64,000 nt of DNA, taken from NCBI GenBank assembly GCA_004296775.1, contig RHGE01000001.1, forward strand, positions 67,547 through 131,546, written 5' to 3'. A program made the position numbers and the translations under genes. Below are positions 9,026 through 17,993 of this stretch, piece after piece (positions within the stretch are counted from its first letter, which is position 1; each line of letters starts with the position of its first letter). The notes under the pieces are model-generated. The model saw only the letters and a list, made by a program, of their open reading frames with translations. It was not told the DNA's origin and did no database searches. This DNA comes from Marinilabiliaceae bacterium JC017. GTDB taxonomy: Bacteria > Bacteroidota > Bacteroidia > Bacteroidales > Marinilabiliaceae.

Positions 9026-9637
9026 TTGGAAAACGAAATTTTAAAAATAGCAAAGAGCATTCAGGCCATTTCACAAACGGGTATCCGGTTCACAAAAGAT
9101 AATTTCGACAAACAGCGGTTCGAGGAATTAAGAGAGTTAAGCGTAAGGCTGGTTGCCCAAATCGCTGATTCAAACATCGAAAAAATACGGGATTTATTTA
9201 CTTGTGAAACGGGATTTCAAACACCCAAGATCGATATTCGTGCCGTTGTGGTGGAGAAAGGCCGACTGCTGCTTACCAAAGAAAACTCAGACAACAAATG
9301 GTCGCTGCCCGGCGGATATGCCGATATTAACTATTCCCCCAGTGAAATAGCCGAGAAAGAGGTGTTTGAAGAAACCGGTTTAAAAGTAAAGACCAATCGT
9401 ATCCTGGCAATTATTGATACCAACAAACACAGCTTTCCACCATTGGAATATCATTTTTACAAGATTGTGATATTATGCGATTTAATAGAAGGCGAACTAC
9501 GTGGCAGTGATGAAACGGAAGAATCTGATTTTTTCGATTTCAACAACCTCCCTGAATTATCCCTAAAACGAAACACCTACGAGTTGATTGATTTAATAAA
9601 ACAGGGAATCGAACATCGGGAAACCTATATCGATTAA
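9026..9637 (+). CDS. Nudix hydrolase with N-terminal Nudix_N-type helical domain
   Basis: A 203-residue hydrolase of nucleoside-diphosphate-linked compounds. Residues 1-65 form a helical segment resembling the domain found in YjhB-like ADP-ribose-type hydrolases. The Nudix box spans about 96-119: GGYADINYSPSEIAEKEVFE then ETGL. The metal-binding core is kept as K-E-V-F-E-E (111-116), but two consensus positions differ: Tyr replaces the first Glu, and Lys replaces the Arg of REUxEE. Both changes are seen in this subfamily as I recall it ('GGWADVGYTPSE' type). The only available start is TTG at 9026, since no in-frame ATG precedes the conserved region. It follows the TPR gene by 67 bp and may be read from the same transcript. 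Confidence 0.85.
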   Translation: MENEILKIAKSIQAISQTGIRFTKDNFDKQRFEELRELSVRLVAQIADSNIEKIRDLFTCETGFQTPKIDIRAVVVEKGRLLLTKENSDNKWSLPGGYADINYSPSEIAEKEVFEETGLKVKTNRILAIIDTNKHSFPPLEYHFYKIVILCDLIEGELRGSDETEESDFFDFNNLPELSLKRNTYELIDLIKQGIEHRETYID

Positions 9638-9773
9638 AACAGTACGGATGAAATTCAGGTACTATCCCCGTTTTACGTACCAGCCTTAGGATTCAAACAA
9701 TTAGTGTCGAGATTTGCATAATCTGAATTGTAATTTTCTTCTAAAAAGAACACGAACATCATTTATAAAACAC

Positions 9774-9829
9774 CTAACCTGGACAAGCCAGAAAAGTAAA
9801 AAGTATCAAGTACAGAGTATCAAGATGAT
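9774..9829. repeat. dispersed intergenic repeat, copy 1 (CTAACCTGGACAAGCC)
   Basis: The block CTAACCTGGACAAGCCAGAA plus AAGTA and a trailing AGTATCAAG-rich tail is repeated with small changes at 16906-16950. Both copies are followed within about 100 bp by a weakly similar 'AAAGAACACGAATATTA'-like stretch. Both are intergenic. No gene or obvious structure is present. Confidence 0.7.
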
Positions 9830-9900
9830 TTACTACTTGCCAAAAATATTCTATCAAAAAGAACACGAATATTACGGATAAGACAAATAACTGATCGACC

Positions 9901-10821
9901 ATGGCTATACCAACAACAAGAACCAAGGAACGGGCAAAAATTATCATCCATCCTGAAAAATGCACCGGATGCGGTTTATGTGTTCGAACCTGTAAAGACT
10001 TCAGTCTGAAAATCAAAAATCACAAGGTAGTATTAAGTGATTCACCAATTTTCGGCTGTTTTGGCTGTGGCCAATGCATGGCCATTTGTCCGCAACAGGC
10101 CATCGAGATAGAAGGACGAACACTATCACCCAACAATATTTTTGATTTACCTAAAGCAGAATGTGCCGCCGATTATAACCAATTATTATCATTGTATCAA
10201 AGACGCAGGTCGGTCAGGAATTTTGCAGACCGGGAAGTAGAACCCGAACTAATCCGAAAGATTCTGAAAGCAGCTCAATGTGCACCCATGGGATTACCGC
10301 CTTCTGACGTAAATGTTTTAATACTTGACAGCAAAGCAAAAACACACGCCTTTGCCAATGATTTTTGTGATTACCTGGAAAGTATGAAATGGCTGGTTTC
10401 CGACTGGTTTTTGGCCCTGATGCGGCCTTTCTGGGGAAGGAGCAACAATGAAATATTCAGAGACTTTGTTAAACCAGTTTTTCAATCCTACATTGAGCAA
10501 AAAAACAAAGGCATTAACATTGTGAATTATGATGCTCCCCTTGCTATGTACTTCTATGGTTCACCTTACTCCGATCCGGCCGACCCCATTGTTGCGGCCA
10601 CAGCTGCCATGTACGCCTGCGAATCATTAGGTCTTGGCACCTGCATGCTTGGAGTGGTTCATCCGCTCATTCAAAATGGACCGCAAGCCAAAAAATTCAG
10701 AGAAAAGCACAACATCAAATACAAGAGCAAGGAAGGATTGTTTGTTGTTTTTGGCTATCCATTGGCAAAATATAATAAAGGAATAGAACGAACCTTCGCC
10801 TCAGTATCCACCTGGGAATAA
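9901..10821 (+). CDS. ferredoxin-nitroreductase fusion, FMN-dependent oxidoreductase
   Basis: A 306-residue cytosolic flavoprotein. The N-terminal part is a two-cluster 4Fe-4S ferredoxin domain: Cys21/24/27/31 and Cys53/56/59/63 in CxxCxxCxxxC spacing. The rest is a nitroreductase fold beginning with the FMN-binding RRRSVRNF near residue 100 and continuing through 'AAQCAPMGLPPSDV' and 'AAMYACESLGLGTCMLG'. Family members reduce small electron-poor substrates using electrons from ferredoxin rather than NAD(P)H directly, a pattern common in anaerobes. The physiological substrate is unknown. The gene appears monocistronic. Confidence 0.9.
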   Translation: MAIPTTRTKERAKIIIHPEKCTGCGLCVRTCKDFSLKIKNHKVVLSDSPIFGCFGCGQCMAICPQQAIEIEGRTLSPNNIFDLPKAECAADYNQLLSLYQRRRSVRNFADREVEPELIRKILKAAQCAPMGLPPSDVNVLILDSKAKTHAFANDFCDYLESMKWLVSDWFLALMRPFWGRSNNEIFRDFVKPVFQSYIEQKNKGINIVNYDAPLAMYFYGSPYSDPADPIVAATAAMYACESLGLGTCMLGVVHPLIQNGPQAKKFREKHNIKYKSKEGLFVVFGYPLAKYNKGIERTFASVSTWE

Positions 10822-11585
10822 TCACACCCTGACTGTTTTTTCCCTAACGGAATAAATCATGAAGCAATTAAGGGAGCGGGAGACTCCTCAAGTTGGATCC
10901 GGGACAACGTCCCATTAATAATTGCGCGAAAGTAATGTTTTATTAATCTGTCGTACCTAAGGCACTCTTTTTTAACGCCAACTTGATTGGCTACCAAACT
11001 GTCGCCCCGATGGGGCTGGTGAATAAAGGATTTCTTTTGGAGATGGCTGCCTGGCAAATAAATTGGAAATTGCTTTTGATCAGTCCCGGAAGGATGACAG
11101 ATTCTAGGGTTATAAGCATTAATAGAATTCTATAAAAAACACACTTATCAAATTCCATACAAACCACCCAATTCCTCGCGTCACACCTGCCTGACACATC
11201 CATTTTCATGAACTCCCACAACATGCACATGTGGATATATTGATTTTTTATGTACATTCACCCTGTCAAATTTTAAACAACCTCATATAAATTCCAAAAC
11301 CTAACAACACCCCTAACATCATGAATATTTCCTTTTTAGCCTTTTTGAAAGAAACACCTTTTCGAAGTACACGCATCCGAATACGGGATAAAACTACAAT
11401 GAATAAAATTTCTTACCCGGAAATTATAATTCAACACTTCATCCCATAGCGCGACTAACAACCTATTTAAAAAAGGAAATCAATTGAACGACATTGCAAA
11501 GCGATTATAATGCAATTTAGAGATCGATCTGATTCCTGTTTGACCAATTAATAAACAACCAATTAATCCAAAAAAATATAATACC
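10822..11585. other. intergenic region with a dispersed repeat fragment
   Basis: About 760 bases. GGGACAACGTCCCATTAATA near 10898 belongs to the dispersed GGGACAACGTCCC repeat. A short hairpin GCCCCGATGGGGC lies near 11003-11015. The rest is AT-rich, and frames through it show no coding pattern. No promoter consensus was found for the gene that follows. Confidence 0.5.
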
Positions 11586-12350
11586 ATGAAAAAACCCTGG
11601 CATTTAAATTGGCCATATACTTTGGCCCTAATATTTCTCTCGGCATTGGTTATTTTAAGTATAATAACCATTGTTAGAAACATGGAAACATTACCTGACA
11701 ACGCAGTTACAGGTTTTTATCCAACCCTCTTCACAGGCATGGGAATGTTTATTTTTACAGCCGTATTCTTGCCTAAGTTTATTTTGAATGAAACAGTCAA
11801 AGACAAAGTTGAAGAATTAAGAAAGGAGTTAAACTCTGAGAAGAAAGATTTCGACATAGAGATTTATAAAACCGAAGCCCACGACAACAGGATGAATGCC
11901 TATTTTTTAATGAAACATGGCGAACACCTGTGGGCCTTCGGCTGGGCCATAAAGGCATACAAGCAATATTTGAAATTACTCAACAATGACAATTTCAATG
12001 TCGACTATGAAGATTTAATTGAAAAAGAACTTGGTGAAAAAATAATAAGAAAAAATAAAAAGCCCCTGGAAGACATAATCCTCTCTAAGGAGCAATCGGG
12101 AATGCTGACCCGGCAGTTAAAAGACTTTTATGATGTACGCGTGGAATACATTGAATTAGAAAAAAACAAGAGAAATCATAACAATACAGATTTGACAGAA
12201 GAAATTATGCGTATCTATAAATCATTAAAAGACAAAGAAGGTAATAATGAAATTTGGGAAAAAATCACATTAGAACAGATACACAATAAAACACCTAATC
12301 GGTGTGAGAAAACTGATAACCTATTTAAAAAAGAATTAGGTATCGAATAA
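11586..12350 (+). CDS. two-TM membrane protein with a cytoplasmic helical domain, unknown
   Basis: A 254-residue protein, not recognised. Two hydrophobic helices (about residues 8-30 and 45-68) form a hairpin in the inner membrane. A coiled-coil-like Lys/Glu segment follows ('KDKVEELRKELNSEKKDF', about 76-93), then a soluble helical domain. A segment near 110-130 ('HGEHLWAFGWAIKAYKQYLK') looks like one TPR-type helix pair. The end is lysine-rich. It stands alone and is followed by a clear terminator. It may sense or scaffold at the membrane; no function is inferred. Confidence 0.7.
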   Translation: MKKPWHLNWPYTLALIFLSALVILSIITIVRNMETLPDNAVTGFYPTLFTGMGMFIFTAVFLPKFILNETVKDKVEELRKELNSEKKDFDIEIYKTEAHDNRMNAYFLMKHGEHLWAFGWAIKAYKQYLKLLNNDNFNVDYEDLIEKELGEKIIRKNKKPLEDIILSKEQSGMLTRQLKDFYDVRVEYIELEKNKRNHNNTDLTEEIMRIYKSLKDKEGNNEIWEKITLEQIHNKTPNRCEKTDNLFKKELGIE

Positions 12351-12417
12351 TTATCATCATCCGATAACGAAACCCAGGAACTGAAGGTTTTTTCTTATAG
12401 TATGAATATTTTAAAAC

Positions 12418-12446
12418 AAAAGCCATCTCGCAATGAGGTGGCTTTT
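12418..12446 (+). terminator. rho-independent terminator
   Basis: AAAAGCCATCTC - GCAAT - GAGGTGGCTTTT: a 12-bp stem with one G-T type mismatch pair and a 5-nt loop. It lies 68 bp downstream of the two-TM protein gene. The hairpin is almost identical to the one at 14551-14585. Confidence 0.85.
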
Positions 12447-12682
12447 CTGTTTCCTGTCTATAAATCTAAATTCAAAAACTCAGGAAACCTCTGGCACTCT
12501 GCCTTTCTTAACCTTCTCCAACAATGGACCATAGCACAGCTTGAAAGAGCTTTTGAAGTTTTGTAGCTTGCTTCAGAAACATAAGTTTTGAAAAGAGTAT
12601 GCACCCCGGCTCCCTCTACTTCATTCTGCCGGCCCATCTGTAATCAACACAAATTTTCAGGTAATAATCAAGAACACAAATC

Positions 12683-13318
12683 ATGGCTCTGATCACTAAA
12701 AAAGACAAACTCCGTTTCTTTAGAAAATGGACCTTAATAAATGCATTAGTCCTTTTCCTATGCTATCCCATTGGTTCTATTCTTAGCATATTACTCAGCG
12801 AGGCTATGGGTTATCCCGTTGATGAATGGGGAACGCCTGTTGTGCAATCGTTTATAGCAATTAGTTTTGCCATCCTACTTGGCTTAAGCATCGGAATCAT
12901 ACAAAAAAGGTTATTAAAGAAGATTTTCAAAGTATCGTCTCTCTGGATTTATTCAGCTGCTACAGGTTTCATAATAATTGAATTGATAGCAGGTTTTATT
13001 TTTTGGAAACTGGACATAAACAGAGGGGAATTAAATTTCCTTGAAGGCAATCCTTTTGCTCATGCGCTTATTCTTGCCATCAGTGGCCTGTTGATAGGTT
13101 TTATTCAACGGCCTTTATTGAAAACTTATTTCAGCCGAACGAGCTATTGGGTTATTGCCAGCACTCTGGCATGGGGTATAAGTGTTTTAGTAACGGCTAT
13201 AGGTCACAACTATAACATCGCCCTTCTTATTACTTTTATTACGGGCACTTTATTATATGGGGCAATTACCGGAGCCGCACTAACCTGGGGACTACAATTG
13301 AAGAAAAGGGCTTCATAA
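12683..13318 (+). CDS. six-TM integral membrane protein, unknown
   Basis: A 211-residue hydrophobic protein with about six transmembrane helices in two similar halves. Each half ends in a 'G...IQ(K/R)(R/P)LLK' stretch: 'SIGIIQKRLLKKIF' near 74-87 and 'LIGFIQRPLLKTYF' near 137-150. This suggests an internal duplication of a two- or three-helix unit. No catalytic motif is seen. It lies 90 bp before a class C beta-lactamase-like gene on the same strand, possibly co-expressed. Function unknown. Confidence 0.7.
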   Translation: MALITKKDKLRFFRKWTLINALVLFLCYPIGSILSILLSEAMGYPVDEWGTPVVQSFIAISFAILLGLSIGIIQKRLLKKIFKVSSLWIYSAATGFIIIELIAGFIFWKLDINRGELNFLEGNPFAHALILAISGLLIGFIQRPLLKTYFSRTSYWVIASTLAWGISVLVTAIGHNYNIALLITFITGTLLYGAITGAALTWGLQLKKRAS

Positions 13319-13408
13319 GATTACTACGCAACCTTGCTTAATAAATTAAGTGTAACGCTTTCGTAATACCAAGCGTCCAAAGGATGGAATTAACAAATAA
13401 TACAACCT

Positions 13409-14494
13409 ATGAAGACGTTTTTTAGATTATTTTTTATCCTTCTTATTACAGTAAACTCTAATGCACAAGAGGAAATTCAAATCAATAGTCCTGAAATAGA
13501 TAAAATCATTGAAGAGCTAAAGGATAGTTTAAGCATCCCTGCCGTTGCGGTAGGAATCGCAATAAAGGGCGAAATTAAATACACCAACACGTTTGGCTAT
13601 TCTAACCTTGAAACACATACAAAACTAAAAACTAATTCAGTTTGGCATTTATGCTCTATTTCAAAGCAATTCTCCACAGTAGCCTGTCTTAAACTAGCCG
13701 AAGAGAATAAGCTATCTCTTAGCGACAACCTGTGTCAATATATCGATACCTTGCCCAAAGAATATAAAAGAATTACAATTGCTAACCTGTTATCTCAAAC
13801 ATCAGGCATCAAGGATTACCTAAACGAAAAAGACTTATTTGGCCACCTCTGGAAAGAAGTAAAAAAAGAAGTATTCTCTGACAGTTTAAATTTTAGTCCT
13901 GGAACATCCTGGAGCTACTCTAATACGGGATTTTGGATTATTGCTAAAATAATCGAAAAAGTGTCCGGCCTGGATTACAATCAATATCTTGAACAAAACT
14001 TCTTTTCAAAACTGGGAATGAGTAATACCCAAAGAATATCATGGTACAACATAGTACCTCAAAGGGTGAATGGGTATGTAGAGAAGAAGAATACAATGTA
14101 CAATTCGGTTGCTGACATGAACCAATTTTGTGGACAAGGCGATGGTGATATCACATCCACAATAAATGATCTGCTAAAGTGGAATCTGGCATTAGCGAAT
14201 GGCACACTGTTGCAAAAAGAATCAATCGCTAACCTATGGTGTCCGACAACACTTAAAAATGGTAACAAAGTTGAAGTTTTTCCTCATTCAGCCATAAGTT
14301 ATGGGATGGGGTGGTTTATTAAAAAAATAAAGGGGTATAACATTGTCTGGACTCCCGGTTCAGGCTTCGGCTTTTCCGCCTCATCCCAATATATCCCACA
14401 AAAAGATCTAACTATTATAGTTTTCTGTAACAAAGAGCAATTTCTTATGGCAGACGACATCGGATTTTCCATTGCCCAAAAACTCATAAACTAA
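13409..14494 (+). CDS. serine hydrolase, class C beta-lactamase/penicillin-binding-like
   Basis: A 361-residue exported hydrolase. The signal peptide runs to about residue 20 (ends NSNAQ). The active-site SxxK motif is S83-I-S-K86 and the YxN motif is Y170-S-N. The third box appears as TPGSGFG near residue 313, in place of the Lys/His-Thr-Gly of true beta-lactamases. Members of this broad family include esterases, D-aminopeptidases and peptidoglycan-recycling enzymes, so a resistance role should not be assumed. The gene ends shortly before a strong terminator. Confidence 0.88.
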   Translation: MKTFFRLFFILLITVNSNAQEEIQINSPEIDKIIEELKDSLSIPAVAVGIAIKGEIKYTNTFGYSNLETHTKLKTNSVWHLCSISKQFSTVACLKLAEENKLSLSDNLCQYIDTLPKEYKRITIANLLSQTSGIKDYLNEKDLFGHLWKEVKKEVFSDSLNFSPGTSWSYSNTGFWIIAKIIEKVSGLDYNQYLEQNFFSKLGMSNTQRISWYNIVPQRVNGYVEKKNTMYNSVADMNQFCGQGDGDITSTINDLLKWNLALANGTLLQKESIANLWCPTTLKNGNKVEVFPHSAISYGMGWFIKKIKGYNIVWTPGSGFGFSASSQYIPQKDLTIIVFCNKEQFLMADDIGFSIAQKLIN

Positions 14495-14550
14495 AATTTA
14501 TGAATTTCACCTACCCTGCTACACAAAGTTTGCAACTGCATCGAAGTAAA

Positions 14551-14585
14551 AACAAAAGCCATCTCGCAATGAGATGGCTTTTGTT
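14551..14585 (+). terminator. rho-independent terminator
   Basis: AACAAAAGCCATCTC - GCAAT - GAGATGGCTTTTGTT is a perfect 15-bp stem with a 5-nt loop. Because it is symmetrical with T-rich and A-rich arms, it could serve both the hydrolase gene upstream and the convergent peptidase gene. The core and loop are shared with the terminator at 12418-12446. Confidence 0.9.
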
Positions 14586-14647
14586 TATTATATAAACGAA
14601 CAGTCAAGGCTTAAGTCGCCTGCCTGATATCTCACTTTTATCGATTC

Positions 14648-16780
14648 CTACAAAAAATCTTCAAAGTAACGGGTTACTTTCTGCATCAGGTGCACCCTGT
14701 TTGGTCCCAACACATTGTGTTCGTGGCGGGGATACACGAAATAATCGAGCTGCACGCCCTCTTTCACGCACTCCCGCACGAAAGACAAACTGTGCTGCCA
14801 CACCACCACCGGATCAATGCCACCATGAATCACCAACAGGCGTCCTTTCAAGTTTTTCACATATTGCTTCAGGTTGGCACTCTTATACCCTTCGGGATTT
14901 TCGTCCGGCATGTCCATGTAACGCTCCCCATACATGATTTCGTAGTATTTCCAGTCGATTACCGGTCCGCCGGCCACACCTACTTTAAACACATCAGATT
15001 GTTTCAACATGAGCGAAATGGTCATGAAACCACCATAGCTCCATCCGTGCACACCAATACGATCGGTATCCACATACGGCAGGCTTTTCAGGTACTCAAT
15101 CCCCTTCATCTGGTCATCCACCTCCGGATTTCCCAGGTGACGGTGAATGGCCTGCTCAAAGTCTTTTCCGCGGTAAGGCGTTCCACGGTTATCCATGGTA
15201 AAGGCAATGTATCCCTGCTGAGCCATGTACAACTGCCAGCCACGTGCGCCACCCAACCAACGGTTTTGCACCAACTGGGCATGCGGACCACCATATACAT
15301 AGACGATCACCGGGTATTTCTTCGCCGGATCGAAATTTGGCGGCAGCACAATGCGTCCGTTCAAATCCGTAGTGTTATCAGCCGATTTAATGGTTACCAA
15401 CTTGATCTGCCCCGCATCATATCCCTCGTAGGGATTGGCCACCACCTGCAGCTCTTTACTTTTTGTGCTACCAACAGCCAATAATTGTGTTTTAGAAGGC
15501 ACATCCAAAGCCGACCATCTATCCAATGCCAGCTTACCATCACTACTTATCTTAACGGCATGTGAACCACTCTCACGGGTAATCTGAGTCATTTTACCAC
15601 TCGCCAGGCTCACCCGGTAGGCATGACGTTCCAGAGCATCTTCACTGGCACATTCAATAAACAGGTTGCGGGCTTTGGCATCAAAACCAATGATTCGGGT
15701 CACATCACGTTTCTCTCTCGTGAGCTGTTTTTTCAGATTACCGTCCAAGTCATACACATACAAATTATTGAAACCATCCTTTGGTGTCTGCCAGATGAAC
15801 CGGTCACCTTTACCAGGAATAAACAAGGCCGGATACTGCGGTTCTACCCAGTGGTCATCCTTCTCTTCAAACAATGTTTTAACCAGTTCACCGGTGGCAA
15901 TGTCGTATTTGTTCAGCTTCATGTGGTTTTGCTCACGGTTCAGCTCAGCCACCAACAAATATTTCTCATCAGGAGTCCAGGATAAGTTGGTGAAGAAACG
16001 AGCTTTGGGCTCACCGGTCTTCAGGTAAGCCACCTTCTTCGTTTTCATGTTATAAATACCCACAGTCACTTCATGACTCGCCATGCCAGCCATGGGATAT
16101 TTTATATTCTCCACTTCCGCTGAACGCTTTTCAATATTCACCAAAGGATAATCCGTAACCATTGACTCATCTTTCCTATAAAAGGCTAGGAAATTCCCTT
16201 TAGGCGACCAATAGGTACCCTTTGCTATTCCAAATTCGTTACGGTGTACAGTACGACCATAAACAATGCCGTCGCCTTCCGAAGCAGCCACCATCACTTG
16301 TTTATCGCCACCGATGTATAAATCATTCCCTTTGGCATAAGCCACCTTTTTATTTGAAAGGCAGAAATCAGGCACCTCGCCCCCGTCAGCCATTTGTGTC
16401 ACCGAAGCAATTTTCTTATTAGTTACATCCAGCACCACAAAATGAGTCCCGGCCCGGAACCACAATTGTCCTTTATCCATCCAATTCAACCAAGGTAACC
16501 GTTGTAATGCTTTCTCTCCTTTTGCCTCAATTAGTGTATTTAGATCGGTTAAATTAAATAACTCCTTTTCCTCCGCACGCCAAGCTTGTTGTGTAAATAC
16601 CGTGTCGTGCTTCACAATGATTAATTCGCTGGTACCCGGTCTAAAATCCACATTCATCCTTCTCGGATAGAAGTTATAAAAGCTTTTTCCACCCGATATA
16701 ACATCATCGAGGGTCAGCTTCTTCTGTCCAAAGGCTAAAACCGGCAGAGCGATTAAACACAGGAATAATATTCGTTTCAT
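14648..16780 (-). CDS. S9 family prolyl oligopeptidase, dipeptidyl peptidase IV type
   Basis: A 710-residue exported serine peptidase, the usual length for bacterial DPP IV. A signal peptide covers about residues 1-18 (ends LAFG). A beta-propeller DPP IV N-terminal domain follows to about 460, and the alpha/beta-hydrolase catalytic domain occupies the rest. The nucleophile lies in HGWSYGGFM at about residue 580, the Asp in 'GGIDPVV', and the His in 'YPRHEHNVLG' near the C-terminus. The double Glu of the DPP IV propeller loop may correspond to 'AEELNREQ'-like segments but was not verified. Such enzymes release X-Pro dipeptides in the periplasm during protein use. Monocistronic on the minus strand. 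Confidence 0.92.
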   Translation of the reverse strand: MKRILFLCLIALPVLAFGQKKLTLDDVISGGKSFYNFYPRRMNVDFRPGTSELIIVKHDTVFTQQAWRAEEKELFNLTDLNTLIEAKGEKALQRLPWLNWMDKGQLWFRAGTHFVVLDVTNKKIASVTQMADGGEVPDFCLSNKKVAYAKGNDLYIGGDKQVMVAASEGDGIVYGRTVHRNEFGIAKGTYWSPKGNFLAFYRKDESMVTDYPLVNIEKRSAEVENIKYPMAGMASHEVTVGIYNMKTKKVAYLKTGEPKARFFTNLSWTPDEKYLLVAELNREQNHMKLNKYDIATGELVKTLFEEKDDHWVEPQYPALFIPGKGDRFIWQTPKDGFNNLYVYDLDGNLKKQLTREKRDVTRIIGFDAKARNLFIECASEDALERHAYRVSLASGKMTQITRESGSHAVKISSDGKLALDRWSALDVPSKTQLLAVGSTKSKELQVVANPYEGYDAGQIKLVTIKSADNTTDLNGRIVLPPNFDPAKKYPVIVYVYGGPHAQLVQNRWLGGARGWQLYMAQQGYIAFTMDNRGTPYRGKDFEQAIHRHLGNPEVDDQMKGIEYLKSLPYVDTDRIGVHGWSYGGFMTISLMLKQSDVFKVGVAGGPVIDWKYYEIMYGERYMDMPDENPEGYKSANLKQYVKNLKGRLLVIHGGIDPVVVWQHSLSFVRECVKEGVQLDYFVYPRHEHNVLGPNRVHLMQKVTRYFEDFL

Positions 16781-17134
16781 ATCTCATTATTTTATTTAGT
16801 ACCTATAAAGAAGCTGCATAATTGATAAAAATATTCTTAAAAACCAATGAAAATAGCTTCGTATCCTTTTCTTCCTTTTACTTCATTAGAAAACAATGCA
16901 ATTTTCTAACCTGGCCAAGCCAGAAAAGTACACATATATAAGTATCAAATTTTTTACATGACCGAGAATACAGTATCCTACAAAAAAACACAAACATTAG
17001 TGATAAGCCACGAAGAAATCACTAATCATTCCCCTTAAATCACAAAAGGCGTATAACCCATTCTTTCGTTTTTTTGACAACCAATTACAACTGGCTTAAA
17101 ATATTATTGCAAAAAAAGCGCTAAACCTTTTGTA
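16781..17134. other. intergenic region with second copy of a dispersed repeat
   Basis: No gene is visible. Positions 16906-16950 match the repeat at 9774-9829 (CTAACCTGG(A/C)CAAGCCAG). The remainder is AT-rich and includes the upstream region of the divergently oriented peptidase gene. Confidence 0.55.
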
Positions 17135-17275
17135 CGATGGGATTGAAGGTGATTATCCTCCTCATTGATCACAGTTATTTTTCAACAAAGCATACGATAT
17201 TTATAAAGAATTAAATATCTTTCAGGAAAATTTGCACTTGACAGATGCGATGATTAATCCCATCGCATCATTTTA
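17135..17275 (+). ncRNA. candidate terminator/antiterminator RNA leader
   Basis: GATGCGATG (17244-17252) and CATCGCATC (17261-17269) form a perfect 9-bp hairpin with an 8-nt loop followed by ATTTTATTT, a plausible intrinsic terminator. CGATGGGATT at 17135-17144 is perfectly complementary to AATCCCATCG at 17256-17265, which overlaps the loop and 3' arm of that hairpin. The two pairings exclude each other. No known riboswitch family was recognised. The gene downstream starts about 200 bp later. It may equally be a small RNA with its own terminator. Confidence 0.35.
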
Positions 17276-17476
17276 TTTATGTAAAAACCAATATCATATC
17301 AGATAGATTACGGCATGAATCTTTCACCATTGAAGGATAAATCACAATCCACTGGCATGATTAATTTTAAAATATTAAAAGTCATATACGAACGAGCCAT
17401 TACCAAAACTTCCCTTACACACGGGCAATTTAACAATGACATGTTACATATGACCAATTAAAACAATTTTAGCCAT

Positions 17477-17908
17477 ATGAAAAAAGGACTAATAGCACTG
17501 ATAGCTTTTTTATCTTTTTCATTTATCACTACCACAAATCTTAACTCACAAGAAGAAGAACTATTAAATACCTGTGCCAACTATTTAAAATCACCTTATA
17601 TAATAAGCGGCCAACCATTTAAAGCCTTTCTCACCGGTGATGAAGTAGCTGAATTCCACACCACTTTTTTTTCGGGTAGCACCTATCGGGTGGTTGCTTG
17701 TAGTCATAAACAAAACAACATCATCTTTTCCATATATGACAAGGAGCGTAACCTGGTTTTCTCCAATCAGAACCATGAAAATATTAATTTCTGGGACTTT
17801 AAAATTGATGGCTCCTTGGAATGCATCATTGAGGCAAAGTTAAACACTAAACAAACCACCTCAGGCATAGCCATGCTTATGGTTGGGTTTAAAAACAACA
17901 CTAAATAA
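17477..17908 (+). CDS. small exported protein, Bacteroidota-conserved type
   Basis: A 143-residue protein with a signal peptide (about 1-24, ending NLNSQ). The mature part is beta-rich, with one pattern 'LTGDEVAEFHTTFFSGSTYR' and a C-terminal strand 'SGIAMLMVGFK'. It has three Cys. I recall similar small proteins in Bacteroidota but no assigned function. It precedes the ABC transporter gene by 85 bp on the same strand, so the two could be one transcription unit. Confidence 0.7.
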   Translation: MKKGLIALIAFLSFSFITTTNLNSQEEELLNTCANYLKSPYIISGQPFKAFLTGDEVAEFHTTFFSGSTYRVVACSHKQNNIIFSIYDKERNLVFSNQNHENINFWDFKIDGSLECIIEAKLNTKQTTSGIAMLMVGFKNNTK

Positions 17909-17993
17909 CCGAATCAGATTCTAATTCATATCTTTTCTATTTATTTTCCTGGATTGAAGTAAGTACTCCGGTACTAATAGCGTTTGATGATTT

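Noticed and set aside
13409-14494. Antibiotic-resistance beta-lactamase
   Set aside because: The SxxK and YxN motifs are shared with many esterases and peptidases and the third motif is atypical, so a resistance claim is not supported.
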